Shown piece by piece: positions 21,725-29,169 of a stretch of DNA of 64,000 nucleotides. Source of the stretch: Kutzneria kofuensis (GTDB taxonomy: Bacteria > Actinomycetota > Actinomycetes > Mycobacteriales > Pseudonocardiaceae). Within the stretch, counting starts at the first letter, position 1. Every line of letters begins with the position of its first letter. The position numbers and the translations under genes are program-made. The notes beneath the pieces are model-generated. The model saw nothing but the letters and a program-made list of their open reading frames with translations, searched no databases and was not told the DNA's origin. The stretch spans positions 930,001 through 994,000 of the forward strand of contig NZ_JACHIR010000001.1 in assembly GCF_014203355.1 (NCBI RefSeq), read 5' to 3'.

Positions 21725-22567
21725 TCAGGGCAGGTAGGCGAGGGCGGCGAAGGCCAGCGACTCGGCGGGGTCGCCGACGTCGGCCCAGTGCTCGGGTCGC
21801 CACTGCGGGGTGTAGACGACGCCGGGGAACACCAGGTGTTCGAACGGGGCCAGCATGGTCGTGATCTCCGAACGCGTGCGCAGGTGTGCGGTGTTCTGGG
21901 TCTGCCGGTAGATGGCGATCACGTCGGCGAGCTGGTCGGGGTAGTCGGTGGCGGTGGCGTGGGAGAGCGCGAGGTAGCTGCCCGACGCCATCGCGTCGGA
22001 GTAGGCGCGCACGACGTCGGCGGGGCGGCGTTCGTCGGGGATGAAGTGCAGCACCGCGCACATCAGCACCATGATCGGCTGGGAGAAGTCGAGTAGCCGC
22101 GTGGTCTCCGGATGATGCAGCACGCTGTTCGGGCGGGTGATGTCTTCCTGGATGCAGGTGGCGTAGGGGTTGTCGCGGAGCAGGTCGAGGCTGTGGGCGA
22201 CGGCGACGGGTTCGTTGTCGACGTAGACCACGCGGGCGTCCGGCACGGCGCGGTGGGCGATCTCGTGGACGTTGCCGGCGGTGGGCAGGCCGGAGCCGAG
22301 GTCGAGGAACTGCCGCACCCCGTGCCCGATGCCGTAGTGGACGGCGCGGCGGAGGAAGCTGCGGTTGTGCCGGGCGAACGTGCGGGCTTCGGGCAGCACG
22401 CTCAAGACTGCCTCGGCCGTGGTTCGGTCGACCTCGAAGTTGTAGGAGCCGCCGAGGTAGTAGTCGTACATGCGGGCGGCGCTGGCGCGTTCTGTGTCCA
22501 CTTCGGATGGTCGCCAGTCCGCGTTGTGGCTCCACTGGGTCGGGTCGTGGCCCTCAGCCATGCCCAT
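21725..22567 (-). CDS. DUF574 / Methyltransf_19 SAM-dependent methyltransferase
   Basis: A 280-aa paralogue of the chromosomal 14662-15501 protein, with ASAARMYDYYLGGSYNFEVD, SAM loop FLDLGSGLPTAGNVHE and VVYVDNEPVAV. ATG 22565-22567 has GAGGAG 8 nt upstream. It is the third gene of a minus-strand operon of six that ends with the PIMT-like gene. Substrate unknown; the presence of two different methyltransferases with a small peptide suggests joint action (inference). Confidence 0.82.
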   Translation of the reverse strand: MGMAEGHDPTQWSHNADWRPSEVDTERASAARMYDYYLGGSYNFEVDRTTAEAVLSVLPEARTFARHNRSFLRRAVHYGIGHGVRQFLDLGSGLPTAGNVHEIAHRAVPDARVVYVDNEPVAVAHSLDLLRDNPYATCIQEDITRPNSVLHHPETTRLLDFSQPIMVLMCAVLHFIPDERRPADVVRAYSDAMASGSYLALSHATATDYPDQLADVIAIYRQTQNTAHLRTRSEITTMLAPFEHLVFPGVVYTPQWRPEHWADVGDPAESLAFAALAYLP

Positions 22568-22577
22568 GGCGTGCTCC

Positions 22578-22937
22578 TCATTCGGGGTGTCGCAACTCAG
22601 CGCGGCGAATCGGGACGCGAACCGGGGCCGCCGCTGTGCGGGGCGACGGCACCACCGGCCCTGACTTCACCGCCGCGCATACAGCCGGGTTCGGAACCGT
22701 GCTGCGCAAGGGTGCAAGCGTGATCTGGTGAGTCGGACCGACCTGCTGTCGCGCCCGGTGCGGCGCAGCACGGATGGTCCGAAGGTGACGGCGCATACGG
22801 GCGCGTGCCCGTCGTGTCAACAACAGGACGTCGCCAGGGCACAGATGATAGGTGCTCATGTAAGCCAACGTGAGCATTCCTAGAGACAGCAAGGCGAATC
22901 CTGCCACGATTGCCCAGCTGCACAGTTCAACGATCAT
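22578..22937 (-). CDS. small membrane protein
   Basis: 119 aa: one N-terminal hydrophobic helix (WAIVAGFALLSLGMLTLAYM, about residues 8-27), then an arginine-rich cytoplasmic tail (LTRRARARMRRHLR) and a Pro/Arg-rich end. ATG 22935-22937 has GGGAG upstream and overlaps the end of the preceding small gene by 11 nt; the stop is 10 nt before the DUF574 start. No family recognised. Confidence 0.55.
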   Translation of the reverse strand: MIVELCSWAIVAGFALLSLGMLTLAYMSTYHLCPGDVLLLTRRARARMRRHLRTIRAAPHRARQQVGPTHQITLAPLRSTVPNPAVCAAVKSGPVVPSPRTAAAPVRVPIRRAELRHPE

Positions 22938-23253
22938 CGTGGCTCCCACTTGCCAACCATCGGTAGACCGGGCCGAACACACGCCGGATGACGATGGCAA
23001 GCGCGAGTCGGACACCACCGAGCAGCACGACGGCGACGAGCGCGGACATGACCAGCGCTGCCACGGCGGCGTGAAGGCCGACGACCCACACGAGCGTGCT
23101 AGCCACGACGTACCCCTGTCGGTTGGTTGCGGTCGGCGCGCTGAGGCCGGGGTCACTCAGCGCGCCGGCCGCCATCGGGTGTCCGGCGGTGGGCGAGGTG
23201 GGCGCGGAGCCCCCACCGCCGGACGGCTCGGGTGACCGCCATAAGACGGCCAT
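22927..23253 (-). CDS. small membrane protein
   Basis: 108 aa: a Pro/Ser/Gly-rich N-terminus followed by two hydrophobic stretches (VVASTLVWVVGLHAAVAALV and LVAVVLLGGVRLALAIVI), ending in a short polar tail. First gene of the minus-strand operon down to 19173; a start further inside the frame is possible because ATG 23253 lacks a clear ribosome-binding site. Divergent from the HTH gene at 23361. Export, immunity or anchoring roles are only guesses. Confidence 0.5.
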   Translation of the reverse strand: MAVLWRSPEPSGGGGSAPTSPTAGHPMAAGALSDPGLSAPTATNRQGYVVASTLVWVVGLHAAVAALVMSALVAVVLLGGVRLALAIVIRRVFGPVYRWLASGSHDDR

Positions 23254-23360
23254 GGCAAACTGAAATCACCATGTCATCAGCGCGTCGTCAGCGGAACGAT
23301 CTACAGGCGACATGTGGGCGACATGGAACGACACCCGTAGCGAGGGCGGGAGGGCGAGCG

Positions 23361-24962
23361 ATGCGCGTGTTTCGGACAGTGCTGGAGCAGAAGGTTTGGG
23401 AACGACGGCAGACGCTCGAAGAGTTCGCCGAGTACGCGGAGACCTACGCGCGCGAGCACAAGGAGCCCGGCAGCATCGGCCTCCGACACCTACAGCGGCT
23501 GGCGTCTGGTCGTGGCCCGAAAGGTCAGCCGCTTGGGCCAGTGAAGCCGGCAACCGCGAGGCTACTCGAAAGCATCCTCGGTCTCAGCATTGACGAGCTA
23601 CTCCGCCCAACGAACGAATCACCGCAAGATTCCGACCTGAACCGTCAGCACGTGTCAGCTCAACCCCTGCACGCGAGCCCCGATTTCTCCGCCGCGTTCG
23701 ACTGGCTAGACGAGCGCGCGAGTTGGCCACCGGGAACGGCCCAAACGAAGGTATCAGCGAGACTCGCCGAGGTGAGCACTGGCGAACTGCGAGACCGAAA
23801 CACGCGGCGCAGGAAAGTAAACCGAAGCCAAGTAGCAAGAGCCCTATCGGCTTACTACGCGGCCAGTGAGCCAGACTATGGACTGTACCAAGTGGAAGGC
23901 GCCGGACAAAAAATTGTGACGAGCGTCCTCACATCGCCCGACTGGCTAAACCTCAATTGTGCACTAAACGCGCGCAACGACCGACTGACACTCACCAGCC
24001 TGGCAACACACCCTGACATCGAGCTGGATAACGAGGGCGTGGAGGCCGCTGTTCAACAGTTGGCCGAGACGATGGCAACGAAAATCCGGCTCGTGGACAT
24101 GCCACTGTACCGATTGCTCGATATCAAGATTGACAGGGATTCTATAGCTGGCTCGGTTGGCGTCACACGCTTCGTAAACTATGCCCTGACAATGGATCTA
24201 CTGGAAAACGAGTTGGTCGACGCTATTGCCGCAGACCTCCCTCTGCGGCGAGGTTCATTGCCACTACGTGACCGATACCTGCCCAACCTAGCGTCTGTTC
24301 TCAACATCTCCGCTCGGCCCTGCGTCGGCGGCACCCTTGCCCTGTGTGCGATCGCCCGCCCATTCGATCCATATCGTGGCGCGCGAGACTATGCGCTTCT
24401 AGTGCAGGAGCGGTCGGGCCATGTTGTCAATGCTGCCCGGCGCCTCGCGGTCATCCCGAAGGGTTTTCATCAACCGGATACAGATATCCGTTCAGATACC
24501 CAGATCGGCGGCACACTGCGACGCGAAATGGAAGAGGAGCTGTTCGGGCGCGACGAGGTGGACAACACCTGTGGTGAACGGCGGGCGGCAGCGCCGATGC
24601 ATCCACAACGATTGTCGAATCCAATGCGTTGGCTCATGGGCAACGCCGATCAGCTGCGCATGGAGAGCACTGGATTCGGACTGAATCTTGTGAGCGGCAA
24701 TTTCGAGTTCGCCAGCATCGTTGTCGTTGACGATGAGGAGTTCTGGACACGCTACGGCGGCGACATCGAAGCCAACTGGGAGTCGAGTGGGCTACGCCTG
24801 TACTCCAGCCTCGACCGCGAACTGCTGACCGAGCTGATCTCAGACGAGGCTTGGAGCAATGAGGGCGTTTTCGCCTTGTGCCAAGGACTTCGACGTCTCG
24901 CGGAGCTCGCCGACGAGCGCGTGAACCTGCCGACTATGGCAGCGACGGCCAACGGACGGTGA
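23361..24962 (+). CDS. HTH protein with conserved C-terminal domain and degenerate Nudix-like helix (paralogue A)
   Basis: 533 aa. N-terminal ~70 residues are an HTH-like unit (VLEQKVWERRQTLEEFAEYA ... LRHLQRLASGRG). From residue ~115 it matches the protein encoded at 25284-26831 almost block by block: DWLDERASWPPGTA, VRLVDMPLYRLLD-like, YALTMDLLENELVDA, CVGGTLALCAIARPF. Near residue 388 is REMEEELFG, close to the REUXEEXGU helix of Nudix hydrolases but without the full box. ATG 23361 has GGGAGGG upstream. GC is lower than in the chromosome. Function unknown. Confidence 0.7.
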   Translation: MRVFRTVLEQKVWERRQTLEEFAEYAETYAREHKEPGSIGLRHLQRLASGRGPKGQPLGPVKPATARLLESILGLSIDELLRPTNESPQDSDLNRQHVSAQPLHASPDFSAAFDWLDERASWPPGTAQTKVSARLAEVSTGELRDRNTRRRKVNRSQVARALSAYYAASEPDYGLYQVEGAGQKIVTSVLTSPDWLNLNCALNARNDRLTLTSLATHPDIELDNEGVEAAVQQLAETMATKIRLVDMPLYRLLDIKIDRDSIAGSVGVTRFVNYALTMDLLENELVDAIAADLPLRRGSLPLRDRYLPNLASVLNISARPCVGGTLALCAIARPFDPYRGARDYALLVQERSGHVVNAARRLAVIPKGFHQPDTDIRSDTQIGGTLRREMEEELFGRDEVDNTCGERRAAAPMHPQRLSNPMRWLMGNADQLRMESTGFGLNLVSGNFEFASIVVVDDEEFWTRYGGDIEANWESSGLRLYSSLDRELLTELISDEAWSNEGVFALCQGLRRLAELADERVNLPTMAATANGR

Positions 24963-25284
24963 TGACAACCGAGTCCGAAATGGCTTCCCATGAGTGGTCA
25001 ATCCCCGGCCCCCACGTGACGTAGTCGCCCTGCCTTTCCAGGATGGCGCTGCCCTCGGTGAGGTCGAGCCGAAAACAGCCTTCGACCAACAGGAGAAGTG
25101 TGGTGCGCTGGTCATCAGAGGTCCACTCAGGACGCTTGTCGCCGGCCGGGTGGACACCCCACTTGACTTCGACATCCTTTGTCGAACGGACACCTTTTGA
25201 CGGGTCGATGAAGTGGCCCAGGATCCAACCGCGGTTCTCTTGGCCGTCGTCGGCGGCATTTCCGTGGTGCCAGTTGGTGCCCAT
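24934..25284 (-). CDS. cupin-fold protein
   Basis: 116 aa with a small cupin core: TTLLLLVEGCFRLDL, ILERQGDYVTWGPGIDHSW and VVITVRW. The GHFIDPSKGVRSTKDVEVKW N-terminal half is strongly conserved in relatives that are often mis-annotated as signal peptidase I. ATG 25282-25284 overlaps the stop of paralogue B by one base (TAATG), so the two are coupled. Its 3' end overlaps that of paralogue A by 29 bp (convergent). Possible small-molecule sensing or isomerase role; unproven. Confidence 0.75.
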   Translation of the reverse strand: MGTNWHHGNAADDGQENRGWILGHFIDPSKGVRSTKDVEVKWGVHPAGDKRPEWTSDDQRTTLLLLVEGCFRLDLTEGSAILERQGDYVTWGPGIDHSWEAISDSVVITVRWPSLP

Positions 25285-26831
25285 TACTCAACCTTCCACT
25301 CGATCGCTGGCAGGTCCACCCGCGACCCGCCAATCTGCGCCAGCCGTCGAAGTCCTTGCAGCAGCGCAAAGAGTCCTTCGTTGCTCCAGGCTACATCACT
25401 GATCAGCTCGGCCAACAGAAGGGGGTCGAGGCTGGAGTATTGGCGCAGGTTCGACGATTCCCAGTTCGCTTCGATAACTCCGCCGTAGCGCGTCCAGAAT
25501 TCCTCGTCTTCGATGACGATCAGGCCCGGAAACTCGAAATTTCCACTCACGAGGTTCAGGCCGAAGCCGCTGCACTCCATGCGCAGACGGCCTGGCCGCT
25601 CCATTAGCCACCGCATCGGCTCAGAGAGTCGGCTCGGGTGCATCGGATCAGCGCGGCGCTGGTCCGATACCGTGTTGTCGATGTCGTCCCGCCCGAAGAA
25701 CTCCTCTTCCATCTCACGTCGGAGCGTCGCGCCGATCTGTGCGTCTGCTCGGATATCGGTGAGAGGTTGGTGGAAGCCCTTCGGGATGACTGCCAGTCGC
25801 CGAGCAGCGTTGAGGACATAGCCAGAGCGCTCCTGCACCAAGAGCACATAGTCAGCGTCGCCACGAAACGGGCTCGCCGGGCGAGCGATTGCGCACAGAG
25901 CGAGCGTGCCACCGGCACAAAGCCGACCGGAGACGTTGAGCACGGCCGCGAGATCTGGCAAGTACTGGTCGCGCAGCGGCAGAGAACCGAGTATCGGGGA
26001 ATCAGCGGCGAGAGCGTCAACCAACTCGTTTTCAAGCAAGTCCATGGTCAGGGCGTAGCCAACGAAGCGCGACACCCCAGCTTGCCCGCCGATTCGGCCC
26101 TTGTGCACATCGATGCCGAGCAGTCGGTACAGCGGCATATCGACGATTCGGGTGCCCGTCGCCAACGTCTCAGCCAGCCGCTGTACTGCTCGGGCAGTGG
26201 CCTCCTCGCTCAGTGGCATACGGGCGTCTTCGGCTGCCCGAATGACCGAAAGCCGGTCAGCCGTCGCGATGAGCGGGCATTCCAGATCGAGCCAATCGGG
26301 TTGGGTGAGAATGCTTGTGGTCGCGGCCGAGCCGTCATAGGTGGCGCTGTACGTGCCGTATGGGGCGGTTCGAGCGCCGTAGTAGTCGGCAAGTGCTTCG
26401 GCGATTCGCCGTTGATCCACCCTCGCTCGACGGCTCCCCCTGTCACGGAGCGCCTGAACGTCGACAAGGCCGAGACGAGCCGCCACGCGGCCGCGAGCCG
26501 TACCCGGCTCCCATCCTGCGTGATGGTCGAGCCAGTCGAGTCCAGCGACGATGTTCGGATCGGCCGCAAGTCGCTGTTCTGCGTCGCTCGGCGGAGTGGA
26601 CGGCCCAGCCGTGAGCTGCGCGAACCGCGATTTGACTGCCGATGTCGCGTTCTCCAGAGCGGTATCGAGAAGCTGCTGCATGGCTGACTGCGGCTTGGTG
26701 TTGGGCTTCTCATGCCAGCCAGCGACCGTTCGGACACCGATGCGGAGATACGCGGCAAACGCATCATTGCTCATCTGCAACGCGGCCTGAAGCGCACACG
26801 CGGTCTCGCCTGTCCAGCTCACCGAATCCAT
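25284..26831 (-). CDS. HTH protein with conserved C-terminal domain and degenerate Nudix-like helix (paralogue B)
   Basis: 515 aa. The HTH (MSNDAFAAYLRIGVRTVAGW, residues ~18-37) differs from that of paralogue A, but from ~110 onward both share the same domain: GLDWLDHHAGWEPGTA, SILTQPDWLDLECPL, RIVDMPLYRLLG, RREMEEEFFGRDDIDN and GFGLNLVSGNFEF. ATG 26829-26831 has a GGGGG tract upstream; an ATG 18 codons earlier is possible. Coupled to the cupin gene. Two full-length diverged copies facing each other suggest a functional unit in which different HTHs present the same effector domain. Confidence 0.7.
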   Translation of the reverse strand: MDSVSWTGETACALQAALQMSNDAFAAYLRIGVRTVAGWHEKPNTKPQSAMQQLLDTALENATSAVKSRFAQLTAGPSTPPSDAEQRLAADPNIVAGLDWLDHHAGWEPGTARGRVAARLGLVDVQALRDRGSRRARVDQRRIAEALADYYGARTAPYGTYSATYDGSAATTSILTQPDWLDLECPLIATADRLSVIRAAEDARMPLSEEATARAVQRLAETLATGTRIVDMPLYRLLGIDVHKGRIGGQAGVSRFVGYALTMDLLENELVDALAADSPILGSLPLRDQYLPDLAAVLNVSGRLCAGGTLALCAIARPASPFRGDADYVLLVQERSGYVLNAARRLAVIPKGFHQPLTDIRADAQIGATLRREMEEEFFGRDDIDNTVSDQRRADPMHPSRLSEPMRWLMERPGRLRMECSGFGLNLVSGNFEFPGLIVIEDEEFWTRYGGVIEANWESSNLRQYSSLDPLLLAELISDVAWSNEGLFALLQGLRRLAQIGGSRVDLPAIEWKVE

Positions 26832-26961
26832 CGGCCCGATGCCCCCAGAATTGTCTTTCGCATGGCTTCCGCACTGGTTCCGCACCGTTTACACATGATT
26901 TCCGCCGCGAATTTCCGGTGGAATTACTGGCATGCGAAACACCGAAACCAGCGGCCCGGTC

Positions 26962-27345
26962 CTACCGATCCGGGCGGACATGATCGATCACCGTCGAGAT
27001 GCTGGACTCGATGCCGTCGAGGCGCTCGGTGATCTCTGCCAGGCGCTGTTCGAGCGCATCCAGCCGGGACCACAGGGTGTCGCCAGCGTCTGTCACGGGC
27101 TCGTCGACCTCGGGCGGCCTTTGCCCGCGCAGCACGGCTTCCAGGTGCTTCGGGTGCCAACCGAGCGTCGTCGACAGCGACTCCAACGTCCGCGTGCTGC
27201 GGCGCCGTTCGACGGTGTGGTGCTGCACCTCGCGGACGATCGCCTGCGAGACGTGCGACCTCTCCGCGAGTTCGCGTTGACGCCATCCGAGCTCATTCAC
27301 GCGCTCGTTGATGGCCTTGCTGACCGCCGCCCAATCCTCCGACAC
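26962..27345 (-). CDS. XRE-family regulator
   Basis: 127 aa. HTH at ~20-45 (WRQRELAERSHVSQAIVREVQ) and a C-terminal amphipathic helix (LWSRLDALEQRLAEITERLD) that may dimerise. GTG 27343-27345 has GGAGGAAT upstream. It is divergent from the small HTH/WhiB/tra operon, with a palindrome at 27459-27480 between them, so it probably represses transfer genes, as KorSA-type regulators do in related elements (inference). Confidence 0.8.
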   Translation of the reverse strand: MSEDWAAVSKAINERVNELGWRQRELAERSHVSQAIVREVQHHTVERRRSTRTLESLSTTLGWHPKHLEAVLRGQRPPEVDEPVTDAGDTLWSRLDALEQRLAEITERLDGIESSISTVIDHVRPDR

Positions 27346-27458
27346 CTATTCCTCCGCGCTCCGCCTCAGCGCCGAGATTAGCGGCTTCTCATCGCTCGAC
27401 CGCGGGACACGGCCGTTGTCATGCGGCGGTTAGCGAAACGCGCCTCAATATGCGCTGA

Positions 27459-27480
27459 TTTCAACAACATACTGTTGAAA
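27459..27480. promoter_or_regulatory. 8-bp inverted repeat operator between divergent units
   Basis: TTTCAACA (27459-27466) and TGTTGAAA (27473-27480) are perfect inverted arms with a 6-bp spacer. The site is 34 bp before the small HTH gene and 114 bp from the XRE start, in an AT-richer promoter region. The neighbouring XRE protein is the obvious candidate binder. Confidence 0.6.
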
Positions 27481-27513
27481 CCATCAGACTTTCTCTCTCG
27501 AAGGACATTTCTC

Positions 27514-27708
27514 ATGCGCACTTCCATGCCCAAGCAGACCTACTACTCCGTCCGACAGGCCGCGTGGCTTCTCGGCATCGACCCGTCGACCGCATCCAGG
27601 GCCGTCCGGCTCGGCAGCCTGCGGACCGTCCGGCGGCGTGGCCGGCTCGTCGTTCCGGCGACGGCCGTGGCACGGCTGCTCAGCGAGCCCTCCGGGGGTG
27701 TCTCCTGA
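27514..27708 (+). CDS. small helix-turn-helix protein, excisionase-like
   Basis: 64 aa: YYSVRQAAWLLGIDPSTASRAVRLGSLRTVRRRGRLVVPA matches the MerR-like winged HTH of excisionases (SVRQAAWLLGID quoted as the helix pair). ATG 27514 has AAGGA 9 nt upstream. It begins a tightly packed plus-strand operon (WhiB-like, two membrane proteins, TraB). It could act as recombination directionality factor for the serine integrase or as a regulator; position next to transfer genes does not decide this. Confidence 0.7.
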   Translation: MRTSMPKQTYYSVRQAAWLLGIDPSTASRAVRLGSLRTVRRRGRLVVPATAVARLLSEPSGGVS

Positions 27709-28049
27709 CCACCTTCGATCAGTGGCTGGTCGTGGTCGCCTGGCAGCTTGACCGGCTGCGCTGGGTGCCCGATGACGTGCTCAGCAACATCGTGCGTGAC
27801 GCCGGTACCTGCATGTTCCCGACCACCGAGGACGAGCCGACCGGGAACGACGACTACGTGACCGATCGACAGTTGGCCGCACGGCTGTGCGCCGGCTGCC
27901 CAGCCCAGGACGAATGCCTAGAGCTGGAGCTACGAACCGCAGGCGAACACACGGTGGGCGTGTGGGGCGGTTTGACGGACGACGACCGGCGGGCGCTGCA
28001 CTGGCACTGGCGTCAGCGGGGCGAGCGTGCCGAGGGAGGTTCCCAATGA
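27705..28049 (+). CDS. WhiB-like iron-sulfur regulator, probable CTG start
   Basis: 114 aa if read from CTG 27705, which overlaps the preceding TGA (CTGA). Four Cys in WhiB order (GTCMFP, LCAGCPAQDEC) would bind [4Fe-4S], and GVWGGLTDDDRR is the family's G[VI]WGG turn with the basic helix after it. No ATG or GTG is placed well for a full-length protein, and GGGGGTG lies just upstream of the CTG. WhiB-like proteins are frequent in actinomycete phages and integrative elements and control sigma-dependent transcription. Confidence 0.82.
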   Translation: MTTFDQWLVVVAWQLDRLRWVPDDVLSNIVRDAGTCMFPTTEDEPTGNDDYVTDRQLAARLCAGCPAQDECLELELRTAGEHTVGVWGGLTDDDRRALHWHWRQRGERAEGGSQ

Positions 28050-28378
28050 CGCTCAGTCTGACGCCCGTCGAGATCATGGCGGGTCTTGGAGTCCTCCTGG
28101 CCCTGGGTTTCGTCTGGCGTGCGGGTGCGCGGCGGGCGAAGGCTGCCGCCGAGGCCGCGCGGACCGGTGCACGGCTGATGTCGCTGGCCGGGCGGGTGCT
28201 GTTCACCGCCGCACTCATCGTCGCCGTGCAATGGCTGGTGCTCACCCATGAGCCGGGCGTGTGGCTGACGCTGGGTGTCCTCGGGGTTCCGGCGCTGTTC
28301 GCGTCCCACACCCTGACTCGCGCGTTGACCATCACCACGCACGACGTGCCGCGTCGCCGGGGTGGTGAGCGCCGATGA
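28046..28378 (+). CDS. small membrane protein of transfer operon (spread-like)
   Basis: 110 aa with three hydrophobic segments (IMAGLGVLLALGFVW, VLFTAALIVAVQWLVL, WLTLGVLGVPALFA) and basic ends. ATGA overlaps join it to the WhiB-like gene before and the next membrane gene after. Position and topology resemble the Spd proteins that help mycelial spread of actinomycete plasmids; sequence alone does not prove it. Confidence 0.6.
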   Translation: MTLSLTPVEIMAGLGVLLALGFVWRAGARRAKAAAEAARTGARLMSLAGRVLFTAALIVAVQWLVLTHEPGVWLTLGVLGVPALFASHTLTRALTITTHDVPRRRGGERR

Positions 28379-29109
28379 CCAGAAACGAGACGAGTGGGCA
28401 GCTGCGGCCGTCCACCCGGCCCGTCGGGGCCGAACCGGTCGACCACGTCGCCACCCAGGTGGACCGGCTGTGCTGGACCGGCATCCTGCTCGGGCTGGCG
28501 TTCACGATGACCAACGTTCAGCAGTTCGCCGCGAACGGTGCCCCTCTGTGGTCGCTGTCCTGGTGGTCGGCGTGGCTGTTGGACCCCATGGTGTCGCTGG
28601 TGTTGTTGGCGATTTTGCGGGCCGAGCAGGTCACCGCCCGCTACCGGGTGCGAACCGGTGGATGGGTGCGGGCGGCGAAGTGGTTCACGCTCGCGGCCAC
28701 CTACGTCATGAACACCTGGCAGGCGTTCACGGCCGGATCACCCGCGTTGGTGGTGCTGCACTCGGTGCCGCCGCTGGTCGTGTTCGTCGCGGCTGAGGCG
28801 GTCACCGATCTGCGGGAGAAGTTGGGCCAGGCGGTCACGGCGGCGTTCATGAACACGGCTGGGTTCATGAACACGGCGTCCAAGCCTGCGAGTGACTCCG
28901 ACGAGCCTGCGCCGCCGACTCGGCGGACGTCCTTCACCGATTACCTGGCCATGGCGCGTGGTGCTCGCACGCCGGAGGTGGTCGTGACCCCAGCGTGGGT
29001 GCGGCAGGTCACCGGCTGCTCGCGGGGGCTGTCGTCCCGGTTGGCCGCTGCGCTGCGCGCGGACGATTCCGTGACGGATTTCGTGACAGGAACGGAGGTG
29101 GGTTCATGA
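28375..29109 (+). CDS. DUF2637/SpdB-like membrane protein
   Basis: 244 aa: four hydrophobic segments in residues ~30-140 (ILLGLAFTMTNVQQF, AWLLDPMVSLVLLAIL, FTLAATYVMNTWQAF, LVVLHSVPPLVVFVAA) and a C-terminal cytoplasmic part with two FMNTA repeats and a possible HTH near WVRQVTGCSRGLSSRL. It is coupled to the gene before and to traB by ATGA overlaps. SpdB2-type proteins with this layout accompany TraB in conjugative elements and are thought to aid intramycelial spread. Confidence 0.7.
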   Translation: MTRNETSGQLRPSTRPVGAEPVDHVATQVDRLCWTGILLGLAFTMTNVQQFAANGAPLWSLSWWSAWLLDPMVSLVLLAILRAEQVTARYRVRTGGWVRAAKWFTLAATYVMNTWQAFTAGSPALVVLHSVPPLVVFVAAEAVTDLREKLGQAVTAAFMNTAGFMNTASKPASDSDEPAPPTRRTSFTDYLAMARGARTPEVVVTPAWVRQVTGCSRGLSSRLAAALRADDSVTDFVTGTEVGS

Positions 29110-29111
29110 AC
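28845..29111. repeat. three GTTCATGAAC palindromes
   Basis: The 10-bp perfect palindrome GTTCATGAAC occurs at 28845-28854, 28863-28872 and 29102-29111, each followed by AC. The first two are in the 3' part of the SpdB-like gene (encoding FMNT twice) 18 bp apart; the third covers the traB ATG. Binding there could block traB expression. Confidence 0.5.
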
Positions 29112-29169
29112 ACCTCCGGTGAGCGGGAAAACCCCGCCGTGACCAGCGCCGGTCACGAAACTGGGCACG
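29070..29169. promoter_or_regulatory. GTCACG-type operators around the traB start
   Basis: On the minus strand, 29070-29087 reads GTCACGAAATCCGTCACG, identical in design to the copies at 16518, 16860 and 16920. On the plus strand, 29152-29169 reads GTCACGAAACTGGGCACG (one half imperfect). They straddle the traB start at 29106. The same motif controls, by position, the promoter at the left end of the element, so both may answer to one regulator. Confidence 0.55.

Noticed and set aside
24934-25284. Signal peptidase I annotation for the cupin gene
   Set aside because: No membrane anchor and no Ser-Lys catalytic motifs; the sequence shows a small cupin barrel.
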